NCBI GenBank assembly: GCA_940671915.1
Contig: CALNVZ010003434.1
Coordinates: 20,516,741 to 20,580,740, forward strand
Origin: Paracentrotus lividus
Lineage: Eukaryota; Echinodermata; Echinoidea; Camarodonta; Echinidae
Length of the DNA: 64,000 bases
Direction of reading: 5' to 3'
The translations under genes and the position numbers were made by a program. The notes beneath the pieces were generated by a model. That model made no database searches. It worked only from the letters and a program-made list of their open reading frames with translations, and was not told where the DNA came from. Shown piece by piece: positions 41,201-48,901 of the stretch; position 1 is the stretch's first letter, and each line of letters begins with the position of its first letter.

Positions 41201-44200
41201 TAATTAATATGAAAAGGTTGAGTTTGTAATGAATAATTTATTTCGTGGAATATGCCTAAATATTCGCAATAACATTAATGAAAATGTGTCAACGAACAAA
41301 TTTTTAAACTAAAGTTATACATCATCATACTTCGATTCTTTAATTTTTTCAGGTTAAGACCAATCGATATCGAGTTTATGAAACGCCTTCACGACAAAGT
41401 TAACATCGTACCTATTATCGCCAAAGCAGACTGCCTCACTAAGACCGAAGTCAAACGGATGAAAGATAGGGTAAGAATGATGCTATGAGGATGGCGGGTA
41501 CATAGCAAATGAATACCAGGAGGCATGGGGAGAAGAGGAAATGAACAAAAGGGGGAAACTAAAGGATGGGGGAGCAAGGGAGATGGAAAAGAGAGTAGGG
41601 CAGGGCGAGGGCATACACTGAAGGTGGAGCCTTGAAGAGGGGGTAAAAATGATGATGAGGGGAGAAAAGGCAGATGAAGGTAGAGGGGTTAGGAGGAGGG
41701 TGAATATAGGGACAGGATAGGGGAGGGGAGAATGGGAGAAGGAGGAGAGAAAGAGGACAAACAGAGGAAAGAGAAGAGATTGAGGTAGTAGAGAGCGAAG
41801 ATGAAGGGGAGGTGAGGGTTAAAAGGGGGAAAGAATGAGGCGAAGAGGAAGGGGAAGAAAATGTGGTAATCGAGGAGGAAGATAGAGAGGAGGGGGGGGG
41901 GAGATGAAGAAAGGAATGTGGGGAGGACTGTGTAGACTGGTGTTCATGGTGTACAATGATTTAGAGGCCTGTACTTTTTTTTTTTTTTTTTTTACATGTT
42001 ATTATGCACAGTGATAAAGTAATACCCAAGATAATTATCGTTCACCCCCCCCCTCAATCGCCCACAGTGATTAATAATTTCCATTGTCTTCATCGAGTTG
42101 CATTTTATTAATTATACACGAAGTTTACAATATTATTCACATTCTTTCATGGCATGATTAAGCAGACGTCTATTCAGAAAGTGTATGACATGAATTAAAC
42201 GCTAATAGTTTAAATAGTTATGCTTCTTCAATAAAATAATTAATATAACTGAAGCGTTCCAATAAATCACTCTCATCGTTTTCATCTCTTTCTTTCTTTC
42301 TCTTTTTCTTTTTTTCTTTCTTTCTTTCTTTCTGTCTCTCTCTCTTTCTCTCACGTGCTCTTTCTCCCCCCCCCCTCTCTCTCCCCCAGGTGTTACGTGA
42401 AATATCAGAGCATGAGATCGGTATCTATGCCTTCCCCGATTGCGAGTCAGATGAGGACGAAGATTTTAAGAAGCAGGACCAAGAACTCAAAGTAGGTACC
42501 CCAACCACACCACCAAACTTATCCCAATAGGAAGGAAAATTGTCAAAACCTTTGCCCATTCTGCGAGGAACCCACCCCCGCCCCCGCCCCATAATTAGGG
42601 CCAGATTTTTGGCAGGGTTAGTTATCCTAGAACACTCATTTTCCCGAGCTTTTCATTGGCTTTTTGTTTGTTTGTTTTTATGCCTGGTCTAACCATTCCC
42701 GACAGTGCGCCCATGTTTTATTATGTTTTATAAAATGGCTCTGTGATTTTACGCATCGTGGTTAGTCAAAATGCCACCCTGACACTTGCACGAATTCGGG
42801 TTTGCGCACTGCCCCGCAATGTGGCGTGTCAGTGCGTGTCATTTAGTGGCATGTAGTCTGATTTTAATGATTTCTAATTTACGAATAATTCACGACATGC
42901 GTAAACACCAGGGCATGCATATCACGTCATGTTTACGCCATACTTTCGCATTGTTCACGCATTGGTATTCCTTTCCACGACTGCCTGCGGAGAACACTTT
43001 ATTTTTTAAATTTTTGATCACGCGACTTGTTCATGTATTTCGCTAATAATAATTGAAAACTATTTGCTCTTGCTTCTAATTTTTTATACAAAAAAAAGTG
43101 CTTAATTTTGTTTAATGTTCATTGTTTGCAATAATTTCTGCTCGCGCTTCGCGCTCGCATACTTTATTTTTTATTTTATTTTATTTCTTTTTTTTGGGGG
43201 GGGGGTGTGCTTGAATTACCCTCCTTTCTTGGTCATTTTATGATTTCCGCTCAATTAAGCTTTGCACTCTAATGGTTTAGATAAAGTTATAAAGGACAGA
43301 TGTTCTTACCAAAATGATAGAAAGCATATAAAATGCCTGCTTCCAGGTAATTATTTGACAAAATTCAGCCTGCTTATTTATGCTTTATTTTGTGGCAATA
43401 ACGCTTAATTTTGGGTGATTGTATGCAAAAGTTTTTGTTCATTGTTTAAAAAAGGGTGGCCAAACGTGTCATATTTCATATATTATTCTACCTTTTTAAT
43501 TCTTGATTTTTGGATGAGAGCAGGGTTGAGAAGTTCGAGATGCATTCTCACAACCTCGATTTAAAGGAAAATCTACCAAAAAAGTCAGTGCCTATGCCTC
43601 CTTTTGAGCATTGAAGCCGCAATATATTTTAAACGCAAAACAATAATTTTCAAAATGGATGATTTTCCCCTTTAGTTTTCTTTAAAAGATTGGAAATGTA
43701 GATTTTATCAAATTTAAGTAAATTTTCTCTTATAATCATGCATTTTAAACTCTTCTCGACCCCCCAAAAGTCAGTGTTTAGGCCTATATGCCTCCTTTGG
43801 GGCATGAAAAGTTGCCCTCCAATGGGCTTAGCACGTATGAGCCTATACGTACAGAATATTGTAAAGTGATTCCGATTCCCATTATATTTCGTTGCAGTGA
43901 TTGGAAATGCAGATTTTATCAAATTTAAGTAAATTGTCTAGTATAAGCAATAATTTTAAACTCTTGAAGACCCCCCCCCCCCTCCAAAAAAAAAAATAAA
44001 TAAATAAAATAAAAGTCAGTGCCTATGCCTCTTTTTAGGGCATGAACATACCTATGTTTAACACGTAAAACACGTGTTTTTTTAAATGGATAATATTCAC
44101 CTTTTATTTCATTGAAAATTTTATAAAATTTCGATAAATTTCCTTATGATTATAATCAATCATTCATACTGTTAACGACCTCACAAAAAAGTCAGTGCCT

Positions 44201-47200
44201 ATGCATTACTTTTTATTTTTTGACATAGAAATAATTATCGTCATTTGCAGTTACATAATCAATTACATGCAGTTATATAATCAATAACACATGCATTTCC
44301 AATACTACACCGTTTTATGTGCATTCAGGCGAACTCGCACCTCTCCGTTATATTCTCTTCCGTGTGAACACCTATTGCGCATGCGCAGACCATGCACCTG
44401 TCATACTGAAAATGTTCGGGAAGTATGCGCAATAATGCGCAAGGTCTGCGCAACTTAGCCGTGAACTAATCGTGAACTAGTCGTGAATAAGTCGTGAACT
44501 GCGTGCCAATAGGTCGATGGACACGCATTGCCACCCACTAACACTCGCTGGAACGACAAGTTTGCGAATAGGTTGCGTATAGTTCACGAAGAGTTCGCGA
44601 AAGTTGCCCAAATATTTCGTCGTGCCAAAATTTTAAAAATTTTGAAAATTTTGTCCAGCCTTTCACGCATTGTCCGCATTGGCCTGCATCCTCCCGCACG
44701 TTGCCACGAATGGTTTCCACACTGGCACGAAATGGTGTGGGCAAATGCGTAAAATATGCGCAATCCATATTCGTGCAAGTGTCAGGGGGCCTAAACGCGT
44801 CACGTGTGCATGCTGTATTTTCGATGCAAAGGCTCTGCGTGCATTTTTCTGCGCAAAAAAAGTGATAACACACTGTGGGGCGGGTCTTGTTTACTTTCTT
44901 GGATGACGACCATGATGTAGATCTTGAGCTAGTTACCAAAAAATTCCATGGGACAATCCCTTAGAATTATTTGGGTAAGTAGCTCAAGATCTACTAGAGC
45001 TAGCAAAATGTCGCAATTTTATAAAAGCGTTAACAAACTTTCCTTGTGCGATAAAACGTAAATGCAGTGATCGCTCGATGCTTCAAAAATGGAACACGCT
45101 GCATCACTCGCCTGCGGCTCGTTGCAGTGCGACCCCTATCTAAATCTATCTCGCGGTGCACTGCACTCACCGCTAACACACGCTCGGAAGTGTGTTAATG
45201 CTATAACTTATAATAATAACTTATTATTTTCATCAGATACATAAAAAGAAAAAGTACATTTTTACACGATATATCAACTTTTATGATGTTACTACTTTAT
45301 ATAATGTGTGGCGTCAGGATTTAAACGAAAGTATATTTTATTTGTCAACGTTCTGAAGCGATCGATAATCAGAGTTATAAAAATGTTATCATTGTTTTAA
45401 ATACCAATTAAAAAAAGAAAATGGAATAAAAGGTGTGTCAGGAGTGGGATTCGAACCCACGCCTACAGAGTAGACTACGACCTGAACGTAGCGCCTTAGA
45501 CCGCTCGGCCATCCTGACTTGATGTCCACAAGAGGGCGCACTGGTGTTTAAAATCAATAGATTTGTGGGGTATTGTATTGCGAAATGCACCTGGAATACA
45601 TTGAAATCAAGAAGTTGTCCTGATTCATTGCAAAAGTAAACAAACTAAAATGACTCTGTAGCTATTTTACCGAAATTATATAAACAATTACACAATAATA
45701 TGAAGATTACATGAAGAAAAGTTCTAATAAGAATAAATTATTGATGTGACAATTAATCTTTCTTCTGTTTTATTTTGTGTTTATAATTATATTAGGCCAG
45801 CATTCCATTTGCAGTCATTGGCAGCAACACAGTAGTAGAAGTAAATGGAAGAAGAATAAGAGGGAGGTTATATCCATGGGGTATAACTGAAGGTAATTAT
45901 AGAATTATTGCTGGATCATTTATTTGATATTTTTGATACAGACCACAAAAGCCGTGATAATAAAGAGAGTATATAGGAAAATACGGTTTAATCAAAATTT
46001 AATTAGATCATCCGAATTTAGATGGTGTGATTGGTTGATATAGAGTAGGCCTATGTATAGATGTACATATAATGTACGTTAACAAAATAAACAGAAATGA
46101 TATGTATATAAATAATTAAATAAATAAAGACAATAGATAATAAATGAATAAATAAATAAATTTGAATAAATAAATGAATAAATGAATGAATGAATGAATG
46201 AATAGATAAATGAATAAATAAGAAAATAAATAGATGAACAAATGAATAAACAAATACATAGATAAACAAATGAATAAATAGATATTTACATAACTGATGT
46301 TTCATTTTTAATGTTGGATTTTGAAAATAAGAAAGCCAAGAATAAGAAATATTTGCAAATTATATTGTACTTAACAAAAATGGAGATAAAAATATTTCTT
46401 TTTATCCATTTTGTTCCTTTTCATGCTCAGTTGAGAACCCAAAACACTGCGACTTCGTCAAACTCAGGAATATGCTAATCAGGTATGTCTCATTTAAATT
46501 TGTAGCTATGTTATCTAATCATCATTTACAAGATATTCTCTTTCTTCCAATGTAAATCAAAATGTGTGATCAAACCACATCCATTTCTTCGCATTTAAGG
46601 ACACCGGCAAAGATATTTATAGGGCTATCGTCGTGCGGTGCGCCGGGGGGGGGGGGGGATAAATAATTGCCGCATTTATTTTGATCTGCAAAAATCCATA
46701 AAGTTCTTTGCCATATTGATAATATGAATAGATCACTGATCGATTTTCTCTTAATCCCAAGTTTATCAACTCAGCATTTGTATTAGTTATGGCGAGTGAA
46801 ATCTTTGTTATGATACTCTAGATACATTGACAATATTTCCAAGAGATTATGATCGTGCACAAAATTACAAATGAAGGGTTAAAAGGATCCATTTTGATCT
46901 TTTAATTATTTGTTTTAGAGTGTAAAAACTGACAGTGGCCTTTTGTCCTTCAACTTCTCCGAAGGAGGAATCGAGGATCAAATAAAGTGTCGACCTTGAC
47001 ATTTAATTTTGAATTTTTAGCCGCTTTTCTTAAATATTTCAACAAACTTGGTTCGACCCCTGTCCGTTTTCATCAAATTTCCAAATTCTTTACCACGATT
47101 CATTGTCACCTCCTTGTTTACAGGACACACATGCAGGACTTGAAGGATGTAACACGCGATGTACATTACGAGAACTATCGCCTTGGAAGGATAAGAGGAG

Positions 47201-48805
47201 GAGGAGATACTCATCTCAGGCGAGAGAGAAGGTAAGATGTTAGGGCTAAAAGGACATTATTCAGATCATTAGAGCCTTCTAGCTTTTAAATTGAAGGTGT
47301 TCTAATCTTATGAAAATAAGAGAAAGTGAATTGATTAGAATAACTACCGCATTGGAAGGATAAGAGGAGGAGGATATACTCAACTCAGGCGAAAGAGAGG
47401 GTAAGATGTTAGGGCTAAAAGGACATTATTCTGATCATTAGAGCCCTTCTTGCTTTTAATAGAAGGTGATTTAATCTGCTAGAGAAGTATACACACATGA
47501 TGAAAACTGAATTAATTGTGATATTTACAGTGATATGACACATAAGAGGTGAGGCACTTAACTCAGCCGGGAAAGAAGGTAATGTGACAATCGATGAAAA
47601 AAGCAAAAACATAAATTAAGATCATCTCACGTACACAAATTTTAACTCCCTTTGAACAGTCGGTATTTTTATTTACATTATGTTACTGTATTTTTAAAGT
47701 AAAAATGCAGAAAAAGTTCTGGCCAGGAGTGTCAATTCAAAAAGGTTTTCCCGGTCAGGTTTAAACTATCTCCGATCAATTTGACATTTCTTACAAGCAC
47801 TTTCGTCCGAAATGTGATTGCGATTAAAAATCTAAACGTTAATTCAATTTACCGATAGCTCCGATCCATGGGGTATCGTTTAAATTGAATGAACATAACG
47901 AATTCGATTGCAAAGAGTTTAAAATTGACCGGAAAACCTATATTATTATTATTATTGTGTCAGAAGATTTATCAAACAAGGGCATACATTATTCAAGACG
48001 TTAGATTTTTAAAGGTAAATTGCAGGGTTGATTGTTAACAGTTTGGTTGAAATATATGCCTGGTTAATAGGTACCATAATTATATTGATTGATATATTAA
48101 TAAATTTACAATAAACGATAAATATTTTCTATCTATCTTTTTCCATTTAATTTGATCCTTATTTATATGACAGGGAGGATGAAAGGTACTGATATGCGAT
48201 GATATGCTAGATGTTAAATGAAACATGCTAAACCAATAATATACATGTATTGTGTATCTAAAAAAAAGTAGAATTATCGTGTGTAACTCTTTTATCGTTT
48301 GACTTATATCATGACAGTATATCAGTCTACATTTTTACTAACAAAATCATTTAGTCTTTGTCTATATCTTTGTATTTGTATAGCCTCCTTATATACGCCA
48401 AATGAACATTTTAGATTATTTTTGCTCTTCATCCCAAATTTTCTCAACAATATTGTTTATCTTTACCAGAAATGTAATGTATATTATATTATGTACGTAT
48501 AGTGTGCTAATTATTATTCATAAGAATTTTCTAGCCGTCATCGTCATCCTAACTTTCATTACAAGTAGAATAAGATTAATCTCAAATAAACATTATTTAT
48601 AAAAATTTAGTACTACTTTTGCCATGCGTAGTTACACTTAAAAAAATGATTATTTTATGTCAATCTGGTCATTTTCTAATACTTCTAGGTGGCTGGTCCT
48701 ATTGCCTTATTATATTAACTCGTATTTTTTCTTTAATAATGTGTCGGGGTTTCTCAAATCTATCTACCCAAAGGCTCATCTCTGTTGCCCAGCCTCGGAC
48801 CTCCC

Positions 48806-48901
<96 letters not shown>

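Noticed and set aside
44528-44939. Overlapping open frames on both strands near 44.5-44.9 kb
   Set aside because: They fall in the GC-rich shoulder of the 42778-44787 TIR element and resemble no protein family.
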